Positions 1 through 11,981 of a stretch of DNA of 64,000 bases are shown here, one piece after another. The notes beneath the pieces are model-generated. The model had not been told where the DNA came from and made no database searches. It worked only from the letters and a program-made list of their open reading frames with translations. Both the position numbers and the translations under genes were made by a program. This stretch comes from Ostrinia nubilalis (lineage: Eukaryota > Arthropoda > Insecta > Lepidoptera > Crambidae): positions 5,277,501 to 5,341,500 of the forward strand of contig NC_087093.1 in the NCBI RefSeq assembly GCF_963855985.1, written 5' to 3'. Each line of letters opens with the position of its first letter. Position 1 is the first letter of the stretch.

Positions 1-1143
1 CACGTCCGTACCGTGCGAGCGATGCGAAGCGAATGTCTGTAGTCACTTAATTTACACTATCACGCAATTTATATCAAATTTAATTCCAACTAGAACGGGT
101 CAGTCTCAACTAACAACGTTCGCTGAAAAACTCGCACACCTAAAACTTCTAACTTGTGTGACTGTGAACTAACTTTTAGACAGGCAAGTTTAGTACTGCG
201 ACCAAAGGGCGAAGCCGCAATCTGGACATCTAGATAACTTACGTTAGTAAAAAATAAGGTCCGTACCTATTTCAAAACAAAGGGCAAAACTAAATTAAAT
301 TTTAGACATGGACGCCCTCTTCAAATGCTTGAATTGAATCGACTTTAGAGTTTTAGTTCGAACCTTTATAAAATTCAATTTGTATTTATACGTAAGGTCA
401 GCTATGTTCTGTCTCACGGGCATACAATGTGAAAAAAAAAAGAGTTTAGATCAAATACATTATTAGAACTTGTTCACTTGAACATCTCCGTATCTTCTAC
501 CTTATGGTAGCTATTCAATATTATTATTATTCAATACGGTTGAAACGAACGAACGAAGTATTATTGTGATTTATATTAATACCTAGTTAAGCTATTCAGC
601 TTAACTTACCTACTCAACTACAATAGAGTAATACCTAACCCTGTCACCTACTTAAATACGCAAATTTCAATCAAAACAATCATCTAAATTCGCGTCATAC
701 TCAACTTAAGATTTGTAGCCCACGCGCAGATAAGCTTCCGTACAGGTAAAGCTAAATAAAAATAACATCGCTGTTGAAGGTTGGAAGCTTTGATAATTTT
801 AATCCGACGCACGTGGACCTACGAAGCCTTTCGTTGTTTGCTCTGCGACTTGCTGGTACTCGTGGTTTCCATGTAAAAGGTCTAAAGTTTGGACTGGGTA
901 CTATACAAATATTTGCGTTGAAAAGTAAAGCTATATTTGTTTGTATTTATCGAAGTTTTTCCTTAGAATATTGTAGTGATACTAATTAGGTACTGGCTCT
1001 AATATTTAAGTTATAAATTCCAATTAAGTAGTTCTAAATATACGGTAAATTATTTAGTGATGAACGAATTTAATTAGATAGCTTTCATGTGTTTTATTGT
1101 TTCATTAATTATTATCGTCTTAACTGTAGCCATACATTAAAAA
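1..1143. other. AT-rich non-coding stretch
   Basis: No exon, RNA gene or repeat family could be recognised here. The only open frame (774-989) is short, low in GC and has no recognisable motif. A GAACGAACGAA-type run near 545-557 resembles the simple-repeat tail that ends one RTE subfamily elsewhere in the window, but no RTE coding sequence precedes it. The stretch is probably upstream intron or flank of the beat-like gene. Confidence 0.5.
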
Positions 1144-1361
1144 CTAGCTGTTCCCGCGACTTCGTACGCGTGAAAATATGTACCTAGTTTGAATAATATT
1201 TCCCGTTTTTGGAACATTTTTCTTTACTGCTTCGCCCCTATTGGCCGTAGGGTTATGTTATATAGCCTTAAGCCTTCCTCGTTAAATGGGCTATCCAACA
1301 AAAATCGGACCAGTAGTTCCTGAGATTGGCGCGTTCAACCAAACAAACAATATTAGTATAG
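1144..1361 (+). repeat. Dispersed repeat, 'ctagctg..cccgcgacttcg' family
   Basis: The segment starts with CTAGCTGTTCCCGCGACTTC and ends in ACCAAACAAACAATATTAGT. It shares the start (CTAGCT..CCGCGRCTTCG), a mid-element CCGTTCAG/CAGTAGTT-like segment and the end (AACAAAC..TAATATTAGT) with copies at 1859, 10797 and 62474, and on the other strand at 4150 and 52515. I know this as one of the commonest dispersed repeats in lepidopteran DNA. No protein is encoded. Confidence 0.6.
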
Positions 1362-1858
1362 TTTTTAGGAAATTATTTTTTCCTTGCTATTTATTGTTCA
1401 TTTAATATAAACCGACACTCGTGTTTCAAAAAGTAATACCTTATTTGTTACCCAGAACAGGAACAAAATCTTAGGGAAGTGCCATAGTATTTTTTCGACC
1501 AAGATTATGTGGGCGCCGCTGGCTAAAGGAAAAACTCAAAACGATGTAAATTAATATTATCTGCAATGAAATAACACGTGAAACAATAATATTTGATGTT
1601 ATGTTTTATTTATTTTACTTATTAATTCTCGTGAAATAAAACTCCTCCTAAAACGGCTTGACCGATTCATAAGAAAGTGTGTATATTCTCACGAATGGGA
1701 CAGAAACTATTTTTTATACCCCTAGGTGCAAAACAAGGTTTGCGATACATCTATCATAATAATTGTTAGATAAATGTGTGTACTTAGAACTCTAATGTAA
1801 ACTACAGGAATACAAGACTTCTCTCGTCAATTCATGCTGATTCTGTTTTATTATTTAA

Positions 1859-2050
1859 CTAGCTGACCCGGCGAACTCTGTTCCGAAGGCAATAAATAAG
1901 CCATCGCAATTTTTCCTTATTTGCTCACCGTTTAGACCTACCCTGGACTACGACAAACATTTTAAAACCAAAATCAGCTCAATCGGCCCAGCCGTTCTCG
2001 AGTTTTAATCAGACTAACGAACAACAATTCATTTTTATTTATATAGATAG
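1859..2050 (+). repeat. Dispersed repeat, same family as 1144-1361
   Basis: It begins CTAGCTGACCCGGCGAACTC, has the conserved CAGCTCAATCGGCCCAGCCG core near 1975-1995 and ends at ATATAGATAG. It lies only three bases before a separate foldback element (2054), so repeats are stacked here. Confidence 0.55.
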
Positions 2051-2053
2051 ATA

Positions 2054-2472
2054 TACAGGGTGGAATTTTGTAATGCCACCTGGAGGGAAAGTACCCTTAA
2101 TATTGTAGATAGAAAAAAAATCTCAAAGAAAACATTCCTTTATTTTTGAAAAGAAATAGTACTGCATTCAAAGATTTCCAAAAATTTGCTTGCCACACCC
2201 GGGAATCGAACCAACTAAAACCTGTTAAAAATTACACCCTGTATTTTTATTGCATCAATCGTTAGGGTCAAGTATAAGAATGAAATCTCTCTAACAAACG
2301 TTACAGAAAATTGTATGGTATGATAGTGAATTTTCGAAAAAATTTCGAAAATCTTTCAATGCAGTTCTCTTTCTTTTCAAAAATAAAGGAATGTTTTCTT
2401 TTAGTAAAATTTTCTATCGGCAGTATTAAGAGTACTTTCCCTCCAGGTGGCATTACAAAATTCCACCCTGTA
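2054..2472. mobile_element. Foldback/MITE-like element with long inverted arms
   Basis: The left end TACAGGGTGGAATTTTGTAA is matched in reverse complement by the right end (TTACAAAATTCCACCCTGTA, 2453-2472). The similarity continues inward for roughly 100-130 bases on each side (CCACCTGGAGGGAAAGTAC, then the AAACATTCCTTTATTTTTGAA block). TA lies at each border, as in Tc1/mariner-type insertions. The 64-codon frames on both strands at 2301-2505 are products of this palindrome, not genes. A second ACACCCTGTA near 2236 suggests an internal rearrangement or nested end. Confidence 0.8.
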
Positions 2473-3310
2473 GATGTATTAGCCTTTAGTTTCAAAAAAT
2501 GTTAAAGTATGGTTACTGTGAAAAAGTGAGCGCAAACAACGCGAAACAGATTCTTTAGAAAAAAATATGCATTTTTGATACGCCAAGAGAACAAAAATAT
2601 TTTATCAAAATAATGCCATTTTCTTAGTAGGCACTGCCAGTTTACCTATAAATAAGCACTGCGTAGTGCACGCCCTAAAAATCTCAATTCTCTATCTCAG
2701 GGCATAAGATGAGATAAGAAGATAAGAAGCGTTTATTTGCCAGAATACAGGTTATAAAGTTCTTACAAAAATGTGAGTACAAGTATTCAACCTGCATGCA
2801 GGTGTGCAAATACATTTTGTCAAGTGGTAATTAAGTCAGTAGGATCACTCTTTATTAATATTACATTCAATTACATCAATTTTTAAGGAAGTTTAAGGTG
2901 AATATAAGGTGAATTTTAGAATGCAAGAAATTTCACGTTTCGCGGTATTTGTTATCCGAAATTCAGGATTTCGTTAAAACTAAATTACGTAGCGTTAAGA
3001 ATTTTTAATTGTTTATCCAATGAAACTTCAGACACTTCGTATAAGTTAGGCACTTAACCAATTTGAGAGTAATTAAGTACCTACTTGACTGAAAAAGTTT
3101 AGCTACTTATTCCTGAAGTAGTTAGGTTTGTTTGGACATACTCCTATACTAGTCAGAATTGGAGCTTAAGTAGGTACTTTCCTTTAGAAGTAAATAATGA
3201 AATTAGGAACTGACGTCAGAACATCAGCCTTTCCAAAGACAAATTTGTTATCGGGTTTCGTAAAATGTTTTCTCGTCCTATTTGCTTTCAAGATTACCCA
3301 CATTTATACA
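2473..3310. other. Non-coding stretch, possible retroelement tail
   Basis: No exon is visible. The run around 2705-2760, read on the minus strand as AATAAACGCTTCTTATCTTC followed by a TCTTATC repeat, looks like a polyadenylation signal plus simple-repeat tail of a decayed non-LTR element. No coding sequence supports that reading. Confidence 0.3.
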
Positions 3311-3695
3311 TACAGAGTGATTTTGTAATCAGTGTCAATTTGTTTTAATAAGCTCTATAATAACAATTTTACGATACAACGTTATCTTAATTATTATTAA
3401 TCGTCGTATGTTTCCCGAAAAAAATATAGAAAATTGAATTCGCGGGTGCCTCTTATTTTTCAAAGGTTAAAACTTATGTTCGCGTACGATATCTATTAAG
3501 CTTTGTAGTTAACTGTGTGTACGTATTTTTCCATGAACGAAGCAAATTATCCACGTGCGCCAATTTTGAAACCGCGCGCAGCGGATAAAAATAATTAAAT
3601 ATGGAAAAAAAATGTTTTCTTCACATAAATCGATTCAGTTACTGATTCTGAATCGCTCCTAAAAATCTGGATACTAGTTGCAAACTCACCCTGTA
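3311..3695. mobile_element. MITE family A, copy 1 (about 385 bp)
   Basis: The element runs from TACAGAGTGATTTTGTAATC to the inverted end GTTGCAAACTCACCCTGTA. A diverged second copy sits at 30350-30734. The two align over their full length, including the AGCTTTG.AGTTAACT block, the GAACGAAG.AAATTATCCACGTG block and the near-terminal GTCGCTCCTAAAAAT. TA borders both ends. It is non-coding, so a non-autonomous DNA element is the best reading. Confidence 0.8.
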
Positions 3696-4149
3696 TACAG
3701 CGTGTGTTTGGAAACACTTGAATATTATGTCTTTTTTAATTTTATTGAATCGAGAAATTATTTCAAGTTAAAACAATATTTCATTCATAAGCTTTACGCC
3801 TCTCAATAATTTTAAAATTTCATCTAAAATGCAAAACTTATTTCAAACTAATTTTAATACTTGAAAAATTTTGTGTATTCAATTTTTACCTGAGGTAATG
3901 CAGTCCATTAACTCAAGTTTTAAAATAACTATTCTTTCGATTCTTTTTTTCTACTACTTACAGCTGGAGCGTCGATTGCACTTTGAACTTTGATGTTTGA
4001 ACGATCACAGTCATTTTCCATAATTATTACGTAAACTTAGGCTTGTTAATGTATGCTATGGTTACAAAAATATCAATTAGTAACTAATTATAATTAATCA
4101 TAACCGTAAAATACATTCGTATCATCGCGTACGTATGGGTTTCTTTCAA

Positions 4150-4318
4150 ATAAAACATAATTGTCTGTAATTCACGCAAAAACTACTAAACGGATTTTGT
4201 TCAATCTTTACAGTATTATTGTTTTTAAGTAGGTATCAGAATAACATACCTATAGGCTTAAACTTTAAAATACCTATTTATAATCCACGCGGGCAAAACC
4301 GTGAACAAAAACTAGTGA
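4150..4318 (-). repeat. Dispersed repeat, 'cccgcgacttcg' family, minus strand
   Basis: Read on the minus strand the segment goes CTAGTTTTTGTTCACGGTTT, then the GCCCGCGTGG motif, and later AAATCCGTTTAGTAGTTTTT, in the same order as the plus-strand copies. It is diverged. The flanking 3696-4149 and 4319-4739 hold nothing I recognise. Confidence 0.5.
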
Positions 4319-4739
4319 CTACAAATTTTTCTTTATAGTTGTTTTAGTGCCTTCAAATAAGCGTAGGCTGCGCTTGCAGTGAGAGCTTCCAGATATAAAG
4401 CTGGTGTCATTAACCTAGGCCAGACGTACTGGCGCTATTTTTCGTCTGGAATCGTTTCAAAAAGCATAGATCATACTTCTCAGCCAGTTCACAGAATATG
4501 TTTAAAAGTTACGATTTAAGTTGGTATTTTGCATCAAGTTTAAGATAATTTGTGACTCTACGTACCTATACAAAAATTATATGGAATCATCCTTTACATC
4601 ATGTACTTTTTCGTGAAAGTGCCAAAGACAAAAATAGAACATCAGGTAGGTACATTCATGTGGATTAAGAGTTTATAAATATTTATAGACGTCATTGGGA
4701 TCAATGATCTATCTTGTAGAAGAATACTGACATGGAGCT

Positions 4740-5057
4740 GTAGAGGCATTACGAAAATACGAAAACACCGTTAGGAAGAAGCCCTTTCATTTTATGATAG
4801 AGACGTGTCTTTCGAGAAGCGCTTCCGTAAGTTCCGAAATCGATTTGACCATAGCTCTTTACGAGAGGTTCACCGAATTCCAGCCTCGACCCCCAAAGAA
4901 ATCTAGACGTCTTGATGGGACTGTACCAAATGAACTGTTCACTCAAACCAGCCTGTGCCAGATCGTCTGGCATTCCGCCCGCCTGTTTCCCGGCAACGGA
5001 TTCAATGATCCGGTACGTGACGAATATTTAAAATGGAGCTTACAAAAGGCTCGTTAA
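4740..5057. other. Unassigned open region, both strands open
   Basis: This ~300-base patch is less AT-rich than its surroundings and is open on both strands: + frame 4794-5057 (87 codons) and - frame 4749-4973 (74 codons). I recognise no domain in either. No convincing splice acceptor and donor pair flanks it in a phase that would fit the beat-like gene. It may be a fragment of an unrecognised transposon, or simply a chance pair of frames. Confidence 0.2.
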
Positions 5058-5147
5058 TTGATTCAGTAGAGCCCTATTTAACAAGTAAACGTGTTAAGTC
5101 AATTACACCAAAAAGGCCATAAAGTTGATACGTTGTCACAATATCTT

Positions 5148-5300
5148 CTATCTATATTTATAAAAGCGAAAGGTCACTGACAGACTCACTCACCATGAAA
5201 TCTCAGAAACTATAACACCTACAAACTTGAAATTTGACAGGTAGGTTCCTTATAGGATGTAGACATCCACTAAAAGCCGCTAGTTTTTGATTAAACTATT
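5148..5300. repeat. Short dispersed repeat ('aaaagcgaaaggtcactgac')
   Basis: The stretch AAAAGCGAAAGGTCACTGAC followed by an AACTTGAAATTTGACAGGTAG block resembles a dispersed repeat I associate with lepidopteran DNA. No second clear copy is present in the window, so the call rests on recall and on the absence of coding potential. Confidence 0.35.
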
Positions 5301-8300
5301 TATTTCGCAACACACTGTAAATTGACGGATATTCATCTTTTAATGTGAATTTAGTGGAAGTTATTCCGTTGTTTTATAAAACCTCTAGCTGAAAAGCATC
5401 AACAAATTGTCTGATTGTCGCCAGCTGTGGGTCTAGACAAAGTGCAAATTATAATCGCAAACCAGTCGAAAAGTGGTCGTAAAGCCCCTTTTTTGTATGG
5501 AGTTTTGACGGATTCGATTTTCGATTCGCTGCTGTACGTAGCTGTCACTTTCGTCGCTAGATAGCTTGCGATTATCACTTTTGTTCTTTCCCGGTTGAAC
5601 TAAATGTTTCCCAACTATGCCGACAATGTTACAGGAAGCGACCCTTTTCTCAAGAGTGGCGTTGAACTAAGGATTATATTTCTTGGTCACGAAAAGAGGT
5701 TAAGGAAAACGTTCGCGTTTTTTGACGGATGCACGAACGGAGAATATGAATTGGCATAACATTCGTATAGACATCGATGGCCAGTATTATTCAATAAAGT
5801 TATTGATATTATTATTTCAGGCAGAAAAAAGCTGTTTATTGAGACACAAAGCTAAACTGAACACGAAGTAAAAAATATAGGAAAGATATTATCTCAAAGT
5901 GGCCCAACACAAAGCTGCGTTTAGATTAATCGAATCCTAAAAATTCTAAAAAAGACTTTTCGCTGAAATGGAGCTACCTATTACAAAAACTTTTGATGCA
6001 AATAGGTACCTAGAATTTTTCTGTGAAAACGATTGCTGTACAGTTGAATACTCTCCAAACTCTGCATTTTTTCAGAAACGATAAATGCGTATAAATAAAT
6101 AATAAACTACTATAAATAATGTAGCATATAATACCCACCATGTTCATAGGTTTTAAGAATTTAACACTCGAAGGTTATGCAACTTCTTTAAGCTAAGGCA
6201 CTAATTTTATTACAAACGCGAAAATTTCTCAGGATGGATTGATGGATGGATGTTTGTTACTTTTCCACGCCAAAACTTCTAGACGGATTAAAATGAACAA
6301 TGTTTCAGCTAAACACCAAGTACCTAGCTCGTAAATATTACTTTAGAGTTTTCATTTAATCTCCGCGAACGAAACTACTATATTTATTGGTCTAGAGTTA
6401 GTAGTTATTTTGACTTTTCTTAAGTCTTCCACTATTCTGATTTAATAGTTTTACATAATTTACACTGACACAGTTATACATAATATAGATAGGAAGAAAT
6501 AATGGGTAGCTATTCGTTAAAACGAATTCACTTATCTTTAGAAACCAGCGCCGAATAAGCCGGCTCATTATCGACCGGGGAGTAATTAAAGCCGCCGTAT
6601 CCACAGGTGAATGGGACATGATATAATGGGATCGGCACAACTGTCTTGATGGTACGGAAGCTCATGGTTTTCTAAACCAAAGTGAAGGCCAAATGTTCTG
6701 TACTCTTGTAAATTAGACATGGTTGACATCCTACTGTGGAGACTACATACCCTGATTTTGATAATGACGATGCAAAAAAGTTATGATCCACTGAACGTCA
6801 AAGTTTTGTAAGAATCTATATACCTACCTAATACATATTATGGTATCTGTTGTGTTAAAATACACTGACAATAGTGACACCATACCATTAAACTGTATTC
6901 TCTAATTAACCCGTTCACGCACACTGGATTCATTAAATGTGACACACTGTGATTTCAGTGTTCATTAAATCGCTCCAAATATCTCTACGGTAAATGGCGT
7001 GCACAATATTCGAGAGCAACATTATAGGGCCGGATTAATTCCAATCTGAGATAAAAATATGTGTTGGCTCTCGAAGTTTTGACAGTAGCGCATTCCAGTT
7101 AAAATTGTATGAATACTATCAATTAAACATGCTGAACAGAGTAAAACTGGACACTATGGTTTTGTACATGGAAACATGGATTATGTGCAGTTCCGCGCGC
7201 TTGGTAGTGAAGTTACCAAGCGTGAATGTGTTAATATAAAAAAAACTACTATAATATAAAATGAGTTTTAGCGGTACTACGAGTAATAACTCAATACGCT
7301 TCGATCTAATGAAAGCTTAAAGCTCAAGCTTTCAAAACAAAATTTTCAACTTGTCTGTTGGGCTTTCCCATTCCCATAGGCTTAATTACAAAAACTCGTT
7401 ACCTATTAATTAGTTGCCCAAGTTAGTTATTCCCCATGAGGTTATAATAATCCAAGTATTTTCCAACTCGTTATTGAATATCATTTTGCGAGACCATTTC
7501 AACCCAAATGCGTCTTATCTCTGGCTACGCAGATTCAATGCTAGTGTTGGGAAAGACTTAAGTCTTAACACAGGTTTTATACGGGCGTGTAATAAAATGA
7601 GACTCAGATATGAGTCTACACTCAAATAAATACAGGCCTGTGATATTACATTTCATGAATCTATACTGGTTTGAATCGAGTTTTGAACTCCGTTTTATAG
7701 TACGGGCCTTAAAGTCGTCTGTTAAGTACCGCACTCATTTAGGCCGAGTTTCCGAGAATCTTAAGTAATTCTGAATGCCAAGTCTGTTACTGTGATCTTA
7801 TTAAGAAAACGCTTATTTTATCGCGCAAATTAAGTGTTTTCGTCGAACTTGAGCTATTTTCGAATTTTATCAAAAATCTTATCTACTGCCAAATTTTAAT
7901 AAAGAAGCCAATATTAGGTTAGGTATATTTAATTTTATTAATAATAAGAACTGAAGTTAGAGTAGGTACCTATTTTTAGTGTTTGACATTAAGTAATAGC
8001 CAACTTCTGTTGATATCGTCGAGATCTCGTCGACAGACTATTAAAAATACGCGTACTTTATTAAGCTATATTTAATATTTATACATTTATCGGGCGGGGT
8101 GTATTATTTTTTTTCAACTAATTCCCATCACTAACGTAAGGACTTTTTCGCTTTTAAAAATAAAAGATAAGTGAGGCAGAAAACGATGCCATAGCCACGG
8201 CGAGCTTACACTAAGCCGCAAGTATTTACATAAACGGGCACTTACCAAGAGATCGCATTAAATATGATTTTTGACATGTTTATTAGGGGCATTATCCTAC

Positions 8301-8892
8301 TTAAAACCTATGAAAGCGGCAATAAAATACAAACCGCGTGCTGTCACGCCATAAAACTCGAATCCAAAAATACTTTAGTAAGTATGGATTCAGGCCGGTA
8401 ATCGCAAAAACAATCAGTTTATTCACAAACTTTTGCCAAGAAGATTAATGTAATAAAGAAAAGTAAAGCTTACTTTGGGATTGCTAAGTTGGTTCGCGAA
8501 CAACTTAAGTATATAATTGATGGTCACCGCAAACTTCCTATTCTTTGTAACTACGGTCTATTCCGAGACTACGAGTATATTCTTCAAAATGACTTCGATA
8601 TATTTGACGCAATCTTCTCCCACATTTACTGAAGGAGAAAAAGAGACGGGCGAAGCTGAAACCGTTTTCAGTAAGTCTTTTATAGACATAACGACTTAAT
8701 ATAAATGAAACGAAATAGCATTCTCTGAGAATAGTATAATGACACTCTTTAACGTAAATTCTGTATCTACGCCATTTTCATCTTTTATTATACTATTTTA
8801 CTGCTTTTCTTGTTCCTCTTTTAGTGAGGTTTTTAGCTCAATAACGACTCATGAATGCTTGAATGCAAAAAAGCCACGAGTCAAAATAATTT
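5301..8892. other. Long non-coding stretch
   Basis: No recognisable exon, RNA gene or intact repeat. The segment around 6220-6385 carries weak minus-strand similarity to the CCCGCGACTTCG repeat family (a CACGCCAAAACTTCTAGACGG-like core). Short frames at 6398, 7414, 8517 and 8739 have no recognisable motifs and look like chance frames. Confidence 0.45.
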
Positions 8893-8894
8893 AC

Positions 8895-8948
8895 ATCGTC
8901 ATCATTTCAGCCACAGCACGTCCACTGCTGAACATAGGCTTCCCCCTA
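8895..8948 (-). mobile_element. RTE retrotransposon 3' end fragment
   Basis: On the minus strand the segment reads GGCCTATGTTCAGCAGTGGA-like sequence, then GTGGCTGAAATGATGACGAT. This matches the last codons (VQQWTS-type) and the (GAT)n tail of the RTE copy at 27811-28118. Only the terminal ~50 bases survive. 8949-9507 holds nothing recognised. Confidence 0.7.
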
Positions 8949-9507
8949 TGATTTCCATACTATTAGTTGAAGTTGAAAATACGTCATTCTGCGTAAAATG
9001 CTTGTAAAATTGTACATATTTTTTATGTTTGTCACTCACCAAATCTCACATAATTGCTAGGCTACCAAATACCCATATTAAAAGTATAGTTCTCAGAAAC
9101 GAGTTTTTAGTTTAATAGGTTTCATTAAGTAGGTACCTACTATCCTTTGTAACGTAATAAATTACTTTGGCAGAACTAATTAGCGGGTACTATTAAGTTT
9201 TCGGTGTCGTGGCGAAGGTGTTCACTTCCACGAATATCGTCTCAATTCCGAAGGGAACAGGGTTCTCTTGAACACGTTTTACTAATGTTTGCTACACTTT
9301 TTTGATTAATAACACTAACAAAATACAGATCAGTAGGCCTAAGATGCGCGCCGCGATAAGCACATTAAAAATATATTGTAACGATTTGTGTAGAGAAACT
9401 TTTTTTTCAGGATTTCGGTATTCCATCTTTAGTATTGCTGAATTGAACATATGAATGCGGCAACTACCAAATATAGTTTCTACAAGTACCGATCTCTACT
9501 TGCATGA

Positions 9508-9766
9508 TGATCGGTTGGTAGCGGCCTGCGTCCAGCGCCTTCCTGCTACCTTTATAATGTCGTCGGCCCACCTTGTGGGTGGACGTCCCACGTTGCGTTT
9601 TCCGGTACGCGGCCTCCACTCCTGAACCTTGCTGCCCCATCGGCCGTCAGTTCTGCGTACTAAGTATGTGCCCTGCTCATTGCCACTTCAGCTTGTTAAT
9701 CCGTCGGGATATGTCAGCGACTTTAGATCGTTTACGGGTCTCCTCATTTCTGATTTGATCTCGTAA
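9508..9766 (-). mobile_element. RTE retrotransposon C-terminal fragment
   Basis: The minus strand encodes the RTE C-terminal tail: LRDQIRNEETRKRSKVADIS, RRINKLKWQWAGH, then the KVQEWRP.TG and VGRPPTRWADDI blocks seen in the copies at 27811, 38899 and 50870. The terminal WKALGEAYVQQWTS portion is missing: the sequence stops after the ATNRS-equivalent at a TGATGATCG junction, so the 3' end is lost. The plus-strand frame 9573-9758 is a shadow. Confidence 0.8.
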
Positions 9767-10796
9767 AGAATAAAAAAACAACAAAGTCATATAAATCTAG
9801 CAAATCAGAGTTCATATTTGAACTGTAACTGTTTTTTTGTTTAATTTTAGTTATGGCACCCTGGGGAGCGATCACGGTCGCCCGATTCGTTCCAGCTCTG
9901 TGCACTGCTATCTTTTATACAATAGCATTAAACTTTTACGGAATTACGAGAAAGTTGAACATAATAAATCACTATTTGCTGGACTTAACTGAACTATAGT
10001 TAGTTCTCCGTTAATCGCATTATTATGAACTAGCAACCCCCCCGACTTCACATGGATGCTAAGTAGGACACACACCTTCCTCTTGAATCACTCTACCTAT
10101 CAAAAAAACCGCATCAAAATCCGTTGCTTATTGTTAAAGATCTAAGCATACATAGGGACAGACAGGAAAGCGACTTTGTTTTATAATAAGTAGTGATATT
10201 TAAACTAACTAGACCAATTTATTAAGTTTTCTTTCTAGTTCTTTCGTAGTCCTAACATAATTTTGAATTAGAATCTTTTGAAACCACCGTGGCCGGTTTG
10301 TGTGCGCGTGTATACTATTAGGTGAAAAGAAGGTTTTAAAAATGTTTTACTGAAATGAAATAAGATTTACTAAAAGGGATCAAGTAATATTCCGTTTCAC
10401 AAAATAAACACACCTAATACGTACAAAAGCTAAAACGCTTTATGTGAATATTATTTGAGAGACGAAGATCTTATTTCGGGCGAGTTAATAAAATCGTTGT
10501 TAAAATAACATACTTCATGGCTGAATTTTATAAGCCTCGTATGCTTCCCCTTTATTATTATTCAATCATCCGATAGAATTTGTTATGTAAAGGTGGTTCT
10601 ACATTGGCAAATCATCGTCTTAGTCCTATTTCCAGTTGCAACATAATAGTGAATACCAAATTTCTGACTTCACCATACCATTTATATGCCCCTGTTAACA
10701 TGGGCTAGTGTCGGCTCATATACCCATTTACCTAACACCTTGTAGACATACATTTAGATTTTCAAAAGCAATATTTCTTATTCATTTTATGTAATA
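9767..10796. other. Non-coding stretch
   Basis: No gene is visible. A diverged repeat-like segment at about 10035-10195 contains an AAAATCCGTTGCTTA core and a GACAGACAGG run. It may be a decayed relative of the CCCGCGACTTCG repeat family. Confidence 0.4.
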
Positions 10797-11023
10797 CTAG
10801 CTTTCCGCCCGCGGCTTCGCGCGCGTGGACTACATTATCTACATATTTGACGGAACCCTATTTTTTTCCAAAATAAAATTTAGCCTATGTTACTCGTGGA
10901 TAATGTAGCTTTCGAATGGTGAAAGAATTTTTAAAAACAATCCAGTAGTTTTTAAGCCTATTCATTACAACCAAACAAACAAACAAAGTTTTCCTCTTTA
11001 TAATATTAGTGTAGATAGTGTAG
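10797..11023 (+). repeat. Dispersed repeat, 'cccgcgacttcg' family
   Basis: It begins CTAGCTTTCCGCCCGCGGCT and ends in ACAAACAAACAAAG followed by TATAATATTAGTGTAGATAG. Between them are the TTTAGCCTATGTTACTCG and CAATCCAGTAGTTTTTA blocks typical of the family. It is one of the better-preserved copies in the window. Confidence 0.65.
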
Positions 11024-11544
11024 ACAACATATCATTCTAAAAATACTATTTCATACAACTAATCGTCATTATTACTCGAAAAACATTATTTTCTCTATTA
11101 CTTCATTTGGATAATAACTATTCCAATATGTTTATACTCATAAACTTATAAGAAAGTTTATAAATAGAGGTAGGTATATGTATGGATAAGGGAGGTTCTT
11201 TACAATGGGCCTTGAGAGCTGTCTAACAAACTACTTAGGTATGCTATGCTTTGATAACGATAATAATTGGCAGGATGTGGAATACAACGGGTGGGCTACC
11301 GGATCCGTCAATCTAGGTATACAGTATCAAGACAAGATGAAACGCTAATCGAAAACGTGTGGGAATAATAATATGTAAATAGGAACAAACGTCTTTGTAG
11401 GCAAAGTTTTAGGCAATATTGCCCAGCAACCAAACTTAAGGCAACATTTCGCCAATATGGCGGCAATTTTCACTTAAAATAGAATTTCTGCCGTTGAAGC
11501 CATTTATTGCACCAAGAATGGTCACGAACATTTTTAAAAGGTAC

Positions 11545-11640
11545 TGAAAGAAAGAAAGAAAAAGTATTTATTCGGTGCAAGTACACAACAAAATAACGAC
11601 TAAAACTAGACAACAGAACGGGTACGGTACTACTACAACA
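11545..11640 (-). repeat. Possible retroelement 3' end with (TTTC)n tail
   Basis: On the minus strand the sequence runs through GTTGTGTACTTGCACCGAAT, then AATAAATACTTTTTC and a (TTTC)n run. A polyadenylation-signal-like AATAAA next to a simple repeat is the usual form of a non-LTR retrotransposon 3' end. No coding portion is present. Confidence 0.35.
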
Positions 11641-11850
11641 TTGTCGACTTGTTGCCCATAAAATACTTTTTTTACATTCTATCAATTTGTGTGCGTCGAT
11701 CTGAGTTCACCAATGTGTTCACCACCTTCTGAAAAGTTTATGAAATGCTAAATTTTATAAAAATTGCGGAGGCCCTCGTAAATGTCTCGTAACCTCAAAT
11801 GCTAAGGTATAAACGTAAATAATTCCAACAGTGACGCGTGTATGACAGTA

Positions 11851-11971
11851 AGTCTGAGTTGCACCAACCTACTTTAACCGTAACTATAACATTAACCGGT
11901 GTTTTTTGTATGGAGTTTGACAGATTTTTGACGTTTGTCAAAGTTAAAGGAAGATGGTGCAACCCAGCCTA
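11851..11971. mobile_element. MITE family B (AGGCTGAGTTGCACC), copy 1
   Basis: Left end AGTCTGAGTTGCACCAACCT; right end GGTGCAACCCAGCCTAA is its inverse. Internal landmarks are an ACCGGTGTTTTTTGTATGGA block and a TTTGACAGATTTTTGACGT block. Three further copies occur at 27625, 38710 and 57932. It is non-coding and close to palindromic end to end. It lies eleven bases from the RTE insertion that follows. Confidence 0.8.
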
Positions 11972-11981
11972 AGTCTTGAGT

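Noticed and set aside
2301..2505. Overlapping 64-codon frames on both strands
   Set aside because: Both arise from the inverted arms of the 2054-2472 element.
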